Shown: positions 1 to 4,827, counted from the first letter of the stretch. The stretch: 5,238 nt of DNA from Nitrospirota bacterium (GCA_016214425.1 JACRON010000029.1:1-5238), one strand, 5' to 3'. Notes: generated by a model not told the origin, from the letters alone. Numbers and translations are program-made.

Positions 1-783
1 ATTGTTGCCAATGCCGCTTTGTCATTTGGCAGGGCGTATTTGAATAACTATAAGAATATAATCATTGCTGTTATTGCAGCAGGAATGTTTGGATTAAAGA
101 TGAATCCAGTTATAGTAATATTATCTGCCGCCCTTTTAGGGCTTATGCTCTATAATAAACTGTCCTCCCCAATTATAACAGGGCAAAAGGGGGATACGCC
201 CTCTGCAAAACCATTTTTATTACTGTTGCTTGCATCTGCTATTGGATTTGTTCTGCTCTTTTTCGTAAACCACAAGGTGTTTAGTCTTGCAATACTAATG
301 GCGAGGATAGACCTTTTTGCCTTTGGCGGCGGTTTTGCCTCTGTTCCACTTATGTTTCATGAAATCGTAGAGGTGCGCTCATGGATGGATAGTTCAACTT
401 TTCTTAATGGGATTGCCTTGGGGCAGGTTACACCCGGTCCGATTGTGATAACATCAACCTTTGTGGGCTATCTGTTATACGGCCCTCTCGGAGGCATTAT
501 TGCTACGATAAGCATGTTCCTGCCCTCTTTTCTAATTGTTGTTGGAATCACACCCTACTTTGAAAGGCTGAGCGCCTCACCATATTTTAATAAGGCCATT
601 AATGGCATATTATCCTCTTTTGTAGGGCTTCTTCTTACTGTTACAGTCCGCTTTGCCTTGAACATCCCGTGGGACATTCCGCGCATCCTGCTTGCAGCCG
701 CAGCATTTGCAGCACTACTTTTTAAAATAGACATTATCTGGGTGGTTTTGATAGGGACAGCAATTTCTGCGATTATTTTGTAG
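1..783 (+). CDS. chrA: Chromate transporter ChrA, C-terminal part (5' end outside window)
   Basis: The frame is open from base 1 (codons I-V-A-N-A-A-L-S-F) and ends at TAG 781-783. The TTG at 19 is therefore not a real start and the gene begins upstream of the window. The 260 visible residues are strongly hydrophobic with about six or seven membrane segments. Counting from base 1, they contain the CHR-domain signatures FGGGFASVPLM (about 108-118) and GQVTPGPIVITSTFVGY (about 140-156), followed by FLPSFLIV and a GLLLTVTV helix. This matches the second half of the two-domain ChrA family: inner-membrane proteins linked to chromate efflux, or in uncharacterised members to transport of related oxyanions. 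The first about 50 residues would be the end of the first CHR domain. It runs convergently into higBA with only 74 bp between them. Family assignment is firm; the actual substrate is inferred. Confidence 0.9.
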   Translation: MVANAALSFGRAYLNNYKNIIIAVIAAGMFGLKMNPVIVILSAALLGLMLYNKLSSPIITGQKGDTPSAKPFLLLLLASAIGFVLLFFVNHKVFSLAILMARIDLFAFGGGFASVPLMFHEIVEVRSWMDSSTFLNGIALGQVTPGPIVITSTFVGYLLYGPLGGIIATISMFLPSFLIVVGITPYFERLSASPYFNKAINGILSSFVGLLLTVTVRFALNIPWDIPRILLAAAAFAALLFKIDIIWVVLIGTAISAIIL

Positions 784-857
784 GGGACGGCAAGGGACGC
801 TTCGTGCGCCAAGAGGCGGCCTATTTATCCTTATTTATTTCCCAGTGCACTGCTTTT

Positions 858-1163
858 TCATGCAACATTTGAATATTCTTTTACTTCTTTTTCAAGGCGG
901 TCACCGAGTTCATCAGCAGTAACATCAAGGTCATACTGAGCCTGCAAACCGAGCCAAAACTCAGAGGATGTCCCAAAAAATCGCGCTAATCTAAGGGCTG
1001 TATCAGCTGTAATTCTTCTTTTTTCTAGCGCTATCTCGTTTATCCTCCGAGGAGGTACGCCCAAATTCAATGCAAGTTTATTCTGACTCAAACCCATAGG
1101 CTTTAAAAATTCCTCAAGAAGAACCTCGCCCGGGTGTATGGGATGTAATTTTTTCTTTTTCAT
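858..1163 (-). CDS. higA: HigA-type antitoxin, XRE-family DNA-binding protein
   Basis: This 101-aa protein begins with a lysine-rich tail and the hallmark HPIHPGEVLLEEFL (residues 7-20). A helix-turn-helix follows at about 24-45 (GLSQNKLALNLGVPPRRINEI), then ITADTALRLARFFGTSSEFWLGLQAQYDL (51-79), the standard VapI/HigA pattern. The family neutralises the HigB toxin and represses its own operon by binding a palindrome at the promoter. Length is normal. ATG at 1161-1163 is preceded by AAGGAG with 7-nt spacing. That Shine-Dalgarno overlaps the stop codon of the upstream toxin gene, so translation is probably coupled. Toxin-first order is typical of higBA. The frame is intact. Confidence 0.93.
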   Translation of the reverse strand: MKKKKLHPIHPGEVLLEEFLKPMGLSQNKLALNLGVPPRRINEIALEKRRITADTALRLARFFGTSSEFWLGLQAQYDLDVTADELGDRLEKEVKEYSNVA

Positions 1164-1170
1164 GTACTCA

Positions 1171-1176
1171 CTCCTT
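1171..1176 (-). promoter_or_regulatory. Shine-Dalgarno of higA overlapping the higB stop codon
   Basis: On the minus strand AAGGAG lies 7 nt before the higA ATG and includes bases of the higB TAA (1175-1177). Ribosomes finishing the toxin would be placed to start the antitoxin. Confidence 0.75.
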
Positions 1177-1456
1177 AGTGGTAATCAGTTATTTCTACCT
1201 CGTATGCATCACTATCTTTCCAGATAAAACAGATACGCCACTGATTATTAATTCTTATACTATGCTGTCCAGCCCTGCCACCGACAAGCTTTTCAAGCCG
1301 ATTTGCCGGCGGAATCCTTAGGTCATTGATATTTTTAGCATTGTTGATTATTCTTAATTTTCTAAGGGCAATCTGTTGTATATCACTTGGTAGCCTTTTT
1401 GACCATTCCCTGATATATATCTTTTCAGTTTCACTATCCCTAAAGGATTTGATCAC
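1175..1456 (-). CDS. higB: HigB-type toxin, RelE superfamily mRNA interferase
   Basis: This 93-aa protein opens with MIKSFRD and ends with EVEITDYH, both characteristic of HigB (plasmid maintenance killer) proteins. The core LEKLVGGRAGQHSIRINNQWRICFIW (about 54-79) fits the RelE beta-sheet that holds the active site. The Arg in QWRI and the terminal Tyr-His match positions important in the well-studied Proteus HigB. Family members cleave mRNA on the ribosome. The start is GTG at 1454-1456, chosen because MIKSF matches family starts. There is no Shine-Dalgarno before it, and the likely -10 box ends only 6 nt upstream, so the mRNA may be leaderless. It is first in the higBA operon, divergent from rplU. 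Confidence 0.92.
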   Translation of the reverse strand: MIKSFRDSETEKIYIREWSKRLPSDIQQIALRKLRIINNAKNINDLRIPPANRLEKLVGGRAGQHSIRINNQWRICFIWKDSDAYEVEITDYH

Positions 1457-1462
1457 TTTTGT

Positions 1463-1491
1463 AGTCTATAACGCAAGGCGTTAAATGTCAA
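1463..1491 (-). promoter_or_regulatory. Promoter of higBA
   Basis: On the minus strand a perfect TTGACA (1486-1491) is followed after 17 nt by TAGACT (1463-1468, 4 of 6 matches). An alternative -10, TATAGA (1465-1470), has 15-nt spacing. With the first choice transcription would start at or within a base or two of the GTG start codon. Confidence 0.65.
1469..1483. promoter_or_regulatory. Probable HigA operator palindrome
   Basis: TAACGCAAGGCGTTA is a perfect inverted repeat with 6-bp arms and a 3-bp centre. It lies wholly in the 17-bp spacer of the higBA promoter, the expected place for an autorepressor such as HigA or HigBA to block RNA polymerase. The palindrome is seen; the binder is inferred. 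Confidence 0.65.
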
Positions 1492-1524
1492 GGGCTAAAT
1501 TTCAATAGGTGTCAATAAAAAGCC

Positions 1525-1552
1525 TTGACAAAATGCTCTGTTATGTGATAAA
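1525..1552 (+). promoter_or_regulatory. Promoter of rplU-rpmA
   Basis: Perfect TTGACA (1525-1530), 16-nt spacer, then GATAAA (1547-1552). The -10 is preceded by TG at 1544-1545, as in an extended -10. The predicted start near 1559 leaves a leader of about 30 nt, too short for an elaborate leader structure. Confidence 0.65.
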
Positions 1553-1588
1553 AAATACATTCCTGTTAAGGATGAAGGAGGTATTAAG

Positions 1589-1903
1589 ATGTATGCAGTG
1601 TTAGAGACAGGCGGAAAGCAGTATAAGGTTTCTCAGGGGGATGTTATTTCAGTTGAAAGGCTGAGTGCAAAGCCCGGCGAAAAGGTTGAATTAAATAAAG
1701 TTTTGATGATTGGCGGAGAGAAGACCGTAATCGGCAACCCTGTTGTGAAGTCTGCCAAGGTAATCGGCGAGGTTGTTGGAGAAGGCAGAGGGGACAAGAT
1801 TATTGTTTTTAAAATGAAGAGGCGCAAGAACTACAGAAGGACTAATGGGCATAGGCAGGCGTTTACTTCATTAAAGATAACAGAGATTGTGTCAGCTTCG
1901 TAA
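1589..1903 (+). CDS. rplU: 50S ribosomal protein L21
   Basis: This 104-aa protein starts MYAVLETGGKQYKVSQGD and carries the L21 signature VFKMKRRKNYRRTNGHRQ at about 73-90, near the C-terminus. Length and sequence are typical of bacterial L21, which binds 23S rRNA in the large subunit. ATG 1589 has a strong Shine-Dalgarno (GAAGGAGGT, 1574-1582). It is the first gene of the rplU-rpmA operon. The TAA stop (1901-1903) lies at the edge of a 103-bp palindromic repeat that widens the gap to rpmA to 165 bp. Confidence 0.97.
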   Translation: MYAVLETGGKQYKVSQGDVISVERLSAKPGEKVELNKVLMIGGEKTVIGNPVVKSAKVIGEVVGEGRGDKIIVFKMKRRKNYRRTNGHRQAFTSLKITEIVSAS

Positions 1904-2004
1904 AAAGTTCATCTGCTGCGTTGTCGCTTCGGCCTCGCATCCTCACATACTAACTTGTATGCTGCGGTGCGATGCCTCGCTCCGCCTTGCATCTGAAGCT
2001 TTTT
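1902..2004. repeat. 103-bp imperfect palindromic repeat between rplU and rpmA
   Basis: Outer arms AAAAAG (1902-1907) and CTTTTT (1999-2004), extendable by T1901/A2005, are followed inwards by TTCA and TGAA. The core CATAC (1946-1950), TAACTT loop, GTATG (1957-1961) has the same centre, near 1953. The bases between are G+C-rich and only partly self-complementary, with related words repeated (CATCTG twice, CCTCGC-type words on both sides). It is more G+C-rich than its surroundings. It looks like a dispersed palindromic intergenic element, similar in style to ones I recall from deltaproteobacterial and Nitrospirota genomes; copy number cannot be judged from one window. In the transcript it would form a long hairpin between two ribosomal protein genes. 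Confidence 0.65.
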
Positions 2005-2068
2005 ACTTTGCTGATTGAATAAAGTTTATAAAAGAGACTATCAATGGTTTTTTGGAGGTATATATAAA

Positions 2069-2326
2069 ATGGCACATAAAAAAGGCGTTGGTTCATCAAG
2101 AAATGGAAGAGACAGTAATCCGCAGTATCTTGGCGTCAAGTGTTTTGGCGGCCAGACTGTTAAAGGCGGAAGCATAATTGTAAGGCAGAGGGGCACAAAG
2201 TTTCACCCGGGCAAGAATGTTGGGAAAGGAAGCGATGACACCCTCTTTGCAAAGGTAGCTGGTGTTGTGAAGTTTGAAAGGGATGGAAGAGACAAGACCT
2301 GTGTAAGCGTTTATCCAGCAGTTTAA
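2069..2326 (+). CDS. rpmA: 50S ribosomal protein L27
   Basis: This 85-aa protein has the standard start MAHKKGVGSSRNGRDSNPQYLGVK and the L27 signature GSIIVRQRGTKFHPG at 34-48. It ends FERDGRDKTCVSVYPAV. L27 reaches towards the peptidyl-transferase centre. ATG 2069 is chosen over an in-frame upstream start at 2015 because all L27 proteins begin here and GGAGGT (2054-2059) sits 9 nt before it. The N-terminus begins directly with MAHKK, so there is no cleavable Firmicutes-type extension. It is co-transcribed with rplU and closed by the terminator 29 bp downstream. Confidence 0.97.
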   Translation: MAHKKGVGSSRNGRDSNPQYLGVKCFGGQTVKGGSIIVRQRGTKFHPGKNVGKGSDDTLFAKVAGVVKFERDGRDKTCVSVYPAV

Positions 2327-2354
2327 GGTCTGTAAGAATAGTTTTTATTAAGAG

Positions 2355-2383
2355 GGCGGTCAAATATGACCGCCTTTTTATTT
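2355..2383 (+). terminator. Rho-independent terminator of rplU-rpmA
   Basis: GGCGGTCA, loop AATA, TGACCGCC form a perfect 8-bp G+C-rich stem (2355-2374), followed at once by TTTTTATTT. It begins 29 bp after the rpmA stop and would separate rpmA from everything downstream, including obg. Confidence 0.92.
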
Positions 2384-2539
2384 ACACACTTTCCTTAGCC
2401 TCACTGCCATTCGCAGTCTTTTCTCGCCCAGTTCTTTACAACTTATCCAGCAGCTTCGCCTATCAATAAAACCTGTCCTCGTGAAAACTGGAACGGGAAT
2501 ATAGAAAATAATAGAAAGGTTCGGGTCAAAATAAACAGG

Positions 2540-2573
2540 AGGGATATCAATCATTGAGAAATATCCCTTTTTC
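2540..2573 (+). terminator. Second terminator-like hairpin without an obvious gene
   Basis: AGGGATAT (2540-2547) pairs with ATATCCCT (2561-2568), followed by a five-T run. The 13-nt loop contains a possible inner stem TCAA/TTGA. No plus-strand gene ends before it. It may back up the rpmA terminator, end a small RNA, or be left over from a lost gene. Confidence 0.5.
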
Positions 2574-2702
2574 TGTCTCTCATGCCAAAAGTAATGTTAG
2601 TTGGAAATAATATATGCAGTTTTATAACCTCCGCCAATATTTTATTGCTTTTTAATGCTTTTTGTTATATTTTTAGGTAGTTTTGGTAAAAGACAGAAAG
2701 TG

Positions 2703-2708
2703 TATAAT
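2703..2708 (+). promoter_or_regulatory. Consensus -10 box just before the cassette
   Basis: TATAAT is perfect and has TG directly upstream. The -35 region is weak: TTTTGG at 2681-2686 gives 16-nt spacing. The predicted start, about 2714-2716, coincides with the cassette boundary. The promoter belongs to the host flank, not the cassette, and would give a leader of only about 14 nt. Confidence 0.45.
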
Positions 2709-2714
2709 AACTTG

Positions 2715-3717
2715 TTAGGTATATATATATGGCTGCTGATGGGAAACATCTTGAGGCTCTCGTCGCGTACGTAGAGAAAACACTACTACCAGAAGGCTTC
2801 GCTGTAACCACCAATGAACGCATTTTCAACGACGAAGGCATTCAGATTGCTGAGTTTGATATTGAAATTCGAGGGAAGGTAGGGTCAACGGCCATAGCGT
2901 GGCTCATTGAATGCCGTGATAGACCCAGCAGTGGACCAGCGTCAAATTCATGGATCGAGCAACTTGTCGGTCGGAGAACGCGTTTCGGCTTCAACAAAGT
3001 GACAGCTGTTTCAACTACTGGTTTCGCCACAGGAGCAACCGAGTTCGCTCTTGCACAAGGTATAGAACTGCGAGAGGTAAAGGCTCTATCGCCAGAAGAA
3101 TTCGCCGATTGGCTCAAAATTCGCCACATTCATAACGTCGAAAGACACACGATGCTTGAAAATGCGTCCCTTCTAATTGATGAATCTGAACCTAAAGATA
3201 GGCAACGCGCTCTTGCGGAACTTTTATCCAAAACAGAGGGAAGCGCAGCATTTCTCAAGTCATCGAAGTCCGGTAATACAACCACATTGGCAAATGCATT
3301 TTCCAGTGCGGCTGGGAAGATTGAGGGACTTTTTGACGATCTCGTCGCGAATGGTCCAGAGAAGAAAATTTGCCTGCGCGCAAACTATATCGATGACGAC
3401 CACTTCGTGGTCGAGACAACCGAAGGTCTGGTTCGGGTGCGTACCATCATTTTTGATGGAGAGGTACGCTTGAAAGAGACCCTCATACCTCTCATGGGTA
3501 TCTCTGAATACCGCCATGCCAAAACGGGTGAAGTAATCTCGCAGTTTGCTTCATTTGCACCTCAATCAATTCACGGCATGAAGTTCTCTACCGAAATGCA
3601 CAAGATTGGTGACACTGGAGAAACGCATGTAATTCTCCGCCGTTTGCCAGACAATGCCTAACCTCTCGGTCAACACGGACCCGTGCAAGCGGCGCTTTGC
3701 GCCTCGTAGCTCGCAGG
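2715..3717 (+). mobile_element. Solitary integron-type gene cassette
   Basis: One gene plus one attC site form a 1,003-bp unit between two G|TTA exchange points (2714/2715 and 3717/3718). The left end reads GTTAGGT and the right end GTTAGAT; both fit the R' consensus GTTRRRY. In the circular cassette R' would be GTTAGGT, which matches the complement of R'' (GTTAGGC) at 6 of 7 positions, against 5 of 7 for the present right flank. That is the footprint of a real cassette end. The unit is visibly more G+C-rich than its A+T-rich surroundings. No integrase gene, attI site or second cassette is visible, so it is a lone insertion, perhaps at a secondary site, or the edge of a decayed array. Confidence 0.75.
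2729..3661 (+). CDS. Cassette-encoded Mrr-like restriction endonuclease-fold protein
   Basis: The N-terminal half of this 310-aa protein resembles the Mrr-type PD-(D/E)xK nuclease domain. A helix (about 7-20) is followed by strand AEFDIEIRG with candidate catalytic Asp44. WLIECRDR follows with Glu61 in an E-x-R arrangement where E-x-K is usual, then SWIEQLVGRR with Gln78. Next comes FNKVTAVSTTGFATGATEFA and a closing strand GIELREV. The C-terminal half (about 150-310) is not recognised; its last 90 residues look beta-rich. The family cuts DNA, often modified foreign DNA, but this function is inferred and Lys-to-Arg could weaken catalysis. ATG 2729 is the only plausible start: an in-frame stop lies at 2708 and only a weak AGG precedes it. 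The TAA stop is inside the attC R'' box, typical of cassette genes. Confidence 0.8.
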   Translation: MAADGKHLEALVAYVEKTLLPEGFAVTTNERIFNDEGIQIAEFDIEIRGKVGSTAIAWLIECRDRPSSGPASNSWIEQLVGRRTRFGFNKVTAVSTTGFATGATEFALAQGIELREVKALSPEEFADWLKIRHIHNVERHTMLENASLLIDESEPKDRQRALAELLSKTEGSAAFLKSSKSGNTTTLANAFSSAAGKIEGLFDDLVANGPEKKICLRANYIDDDHFVVETTEGLVRVRTIIFDGEVRLKETLIPLMGISEYRHAKTGEVISQFASFAPQSIHGMKFSTEMHKIGDTGETHVILRRLPDNA

Positions 3718-3723
3718 TTAGAT
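3656..3723 (+). repeat. attC recombination site (59-base element)
   Basis: R'' box GCCTAAC (3656-3662, including the gene's stop codon), five bases, then an L''-like GGTCAAC (3668-3674). Internal inverted repeats follow: CACGG-AC-CCGTG (3674-3685) and GGCGC-TTT-GCGCC (3691-3703). An L'-like GTAGCTC leads to the R' box GTTAGAT (3717-3723). The outer ends CTAACCT/AGGTTAG are perfectly complementary. Length (68 bp) and layout fit integron attC sites, which recombine as a folded single strand. The inner L boxes pair poorly as written, so the assignment rests mainly on the outer boxes, internal stems and position. Confidence 0.78.
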
Positions 3724-3788
3724 CTATGTTTAGAACACAATAAAAAATAAAAAACAGCACAAAGCAGTGGATGATGAGTGCTTTTATT

Positions 3789-3834
3789 ATCAGGCAACCT
3801 TAACTGCCCTTTATGTTTCCCGCTGGTCTTTTAT
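3789..3834 (+). repeat. Diverged direct repeat, copy A
   Basis: The first 29 bases (ATCAGGCAAC to ATGTT) match copy B at 4611 at 25 positions; similarity fades after that. Weaker similarity (a shared AAAACAG word at the same distance) may extend it left to about 3751. Confidence 0.45.
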
Positions 3835-3860
3835 ATTTTTTTTCTTATTGCTTCAGGCCA

Positions 3861-3884
3861 AGGGGGATGCTTAAAGCATTCCCT
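3861..3884. repeat. Inverted repeat / hairpin
   Basis: ATGCTT (3867-3872) and AAGCAT (3874-3879) are continued outwards by AGGG and CCCT around one small bulge. No T-run follows on the plus strand, so a terminator role is not supported. Confidence 0.4.
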
Positions 3885-4006
3885 AACTATATAGCTCTTA
3901 TCGCATTAGCCGCTCAATTCTAATTTTCTTTTAAATCTTGTGCAGGGGCGGGCTATTGCACACATTAGACATCTCCATTTTATCTCGGCATCTTGCAAGA
4001 AAAGGT

Positions 4007-4034
4007 TTGACAGGGCAATTTGTATCAATATACA
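4007..4034 (+). promoter_or_regulatory. Promoter of the hicAB locus
   Basis: Perfect TTGACA (4007-4012), 16-nt spacer, TATACA (4029-4034). The predicted start near 4041 leaves a leader of about 38 nt before the ATG at 4079. Confidence 0.6.
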
Positions 4035-4036
4035 AA
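4019..4036. promoter_or_regulatory. Probable HicAB operator palindrome
   Basis: TTTGTATCAATATACAAA is a perfect inverted repeat with 7-bp arms and a 4-bp centre. It covers the -10 box of the hicA promoter, a natural site for autorepression. The binder is inferred; the HicB part here shows no obvious C-terminal DNA-binding domain. Confidence 0.55.
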
Positions 4037-4078
4037 ATTATCAACAAATGTTTCATGATTTATGGTAAAATCAGCTCA

Positions 4079-4489
4079 ATGAATAAACATGAGAAGGTCT
4101 TACTCAAAATCCTAAGTGGAGCCTCTGATGCTAACATTCAATTTGAAGAGTTATGTAATTTGTTAGAAAACATGGGTTTTGAAAAGCGTATTAGAGGCAG
4201 CCATCATATATTTAGAAAGGAAGGAATAATAGAGAAAATAAATCTTCAACGAGAAGGTAATAAAGCAAAACCATATCAGGTGAGACAGGTTAGAAATATT
4301 AACTGGAGCAATGAAGATGAGGCTTTTATAGCAGAGGTGCCTGAGCTTCCGGGATGCATGGCACATGGTAAGCGCCCAGAAGAGGCATTAAAAAATGCTA
4401 ATGAAGCGATCCAGTTATGGATTGATACAGCTAAGGAGTTTGGCGATCCCATTCCTGAGCCTAAAGGCGAAAGATTGATATTTGCTTAA
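4079..4489 (+). CDS. HicA-HicB toxin-antitoxin fusion (deletion product)
   Basis: The 136-aa frame joins two proteins that are normally separate. Residues 1-72 are HicA: MNKHEKVLLKILSG, FEELCNLLENMGFE, the dsRBD-like core with catalytic-type GSHHIF (His42), and INLQREGNKAKPYQVRQVR. From about residue 74 the chain is HicB: NWSNEDEAFIAEVPELPGC, then EEALKNANEAIQLWIDTA, then an ending GDPIPEPKGERLIFA usual for short HicB antitoxins. Missing are the usual HicA tail and stop (about 10-12 residues) and the HicB start with its first strand. An in-frame deletion near codons 72-76 (about 4292-4306) explains this. HicA proteins degrade mRNA and HicB masks them; this fusion may be inert, or a toxin tethered to its inhibitor. 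ATG 4079 is the family start; its Shine-Dalgarno is weak. Confidence 0.82.
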   Translation: MNKHEKVLLKILSGASDANIQFEELCNLLENMGFEKRIRGSHHIFRKEGIIEKINLQREGNKAKPYQVRQVRNINWSNEDEAFIAEVPELPGCMAHGKRPEEALKNANEAIQLWIDTAKEFGDPIPEPKGERLIFA

Positions 4490-4501
4490 AAGAGATTGAA
4501 G

Positions 4502-4530
4502 ACCATATGCAGTTTCAAAAGCGATATGGT
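4502..4530. repeat. Inverted repeat after hicAB
   Basis: ACCATATGC (4502-4510) pairs with GC(G)ATATGGT (4521-4530) across a 10-nt loop. It begins 12 bp after the hicAB stop. There is no T-run, so it is at best a weak terminator or an mRNA-stabilising hairpin. Confidence 0.4.
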
Positions 4531-4610
4531 TACACGTTTAGAAGGCGCTATATAGTGAAAAAATGAAATAGAGAAAACAGATGCAACAGCTTCTCCAACA
4601 GCCAATGTCC

Positions 4611-4656
4611 ATCAAGCAACATTATCTGCCTTTTATGTTCCCACCCGACTTTTAAT
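4611..4656 (+). repeat. Diverged direct repeat, copy B
   Basis: ATCAAGCAAC to ATGTT (29 bases) matches copy A at 3789 at 25 positions, in the same orientation and about 820 bp away. The two copies bracket the hicAB locus. Confidence 0.45.
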
Positions 4657-4754
4657 AAATTAAAAACCCCTGAGAATTCCCTTAAAATTTTGGCTGAAAA
4701 AGGTGCATTTATGGAGAGTCTACAAATATCTTAATACCGATGGTGCGGTTAGGG

Positions 4755-4784
4755 TTTACAAATCAGCAAGTTTAGTGATATTAT
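4755..4784 (+). promoter_or_regulatory. Promoter of obg
   Basis: TTTACA (4755-4760), 18-nt spacer, TATTAT (4779-4784); each box is one base from consensus. An overlapping TATACT (4782-4787) is an alternative -10. The predicted start near 4791 gives a leader of about 37 nt. Confidence 0.55.
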
Positions 4785-4827
4785 ACTCATGGTTTGTGGA
4801 GATTTTTAAAAATAACAAGAGGCAGTA

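Larger units (their letters stand above)
2327..2728. other. Intergenic stretch between rpmA and the cassette gene
   Basis: This 402-bp gap holds the rpmA terminator (2355-2383), a second terminator-like hairpin (2540-2573), a TATAAT box (2703-2708) and the cassette's left boundary (2714/2715). A 58-codon minus-strand frame (2378-2554) has no recognisable product and no good ribosome binding site. The last 150 bp are very A+T-rich. Confidence 0.6.
3724..4078. other. Intergenic stretch between cassette and hicAB
   Basis: This 355-bp, A+T-rich stretch has no supportable gene. It holds the first copy of a diverged direct repeat (3789-3834), a hairpin (3861-3884), and the hicA promoter and operator (4007-4036). 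A frame open from TTG 3938 into hicA is not a credible N-terminal extension because it crosses the promoter. Confidence 0.6.
4490..4827. other. Intergenic stretch between hicAB and obg
   Basis: This 338-bp, A+T-rich stretch contains an inverted repeat just after hicAB (4502-4530), copy B of the direct repeat (4611-4656) and the obg promoter (4755-4784). No gene could be supported. Short frames through copy B give no recognisable protein. Confidence 0.6.

Noticed and set aside
843..852. CAGTGCACTG palindrome between chrA and higA as a terminator
   Set aside because: Only 10 bp with no loop and no clear T-run on either strand; too little to call.
2015..2068. Upstream in-frame extension of rpmA
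   Set aside because: L27 starts at MAHKK (2069) with a clear GGAGGT before it; the extension has no family match and runs through the Shine-Dalgarno.
2378..2554. 58-codon minus-strand frame between rpmA and the cassette
   Set aside because: It overlaps the rpmA terminator T-run, has no good ribosome binding site and no recognisable product; probably a chance frame.
3757..3787. Possible terminator (AAAGCA...TGCTTT followed by TATT) after the cassette
   Set aside because: The stem is only 6 bp and A+T-rich, with a 12-nt loop and a poor T-run.
3938..4078. 47-residue N-terminal extension of the HicA-HicB frame from TTG 3938
   Set aside because: It overlaps the TTGACA/TATACA promoter and the operator, and HicA begins at MNKHEK.
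4559..4669. Short frame through direct repeat copy B (contains HQATLSAFYV)
   Set aside because: A similar short peptide can be read in copy A, but neither has a credible start, ribosome binding site or known family; DNA-level duplication explains it.
4748..4754. GTTAGGG as a second attC R' box, paired with CCCTAAC at 3881-3887
   Set aside because: The last base does not fit GTTRRRY, and the two are almost 870 bp apart, far beyond any attC length.
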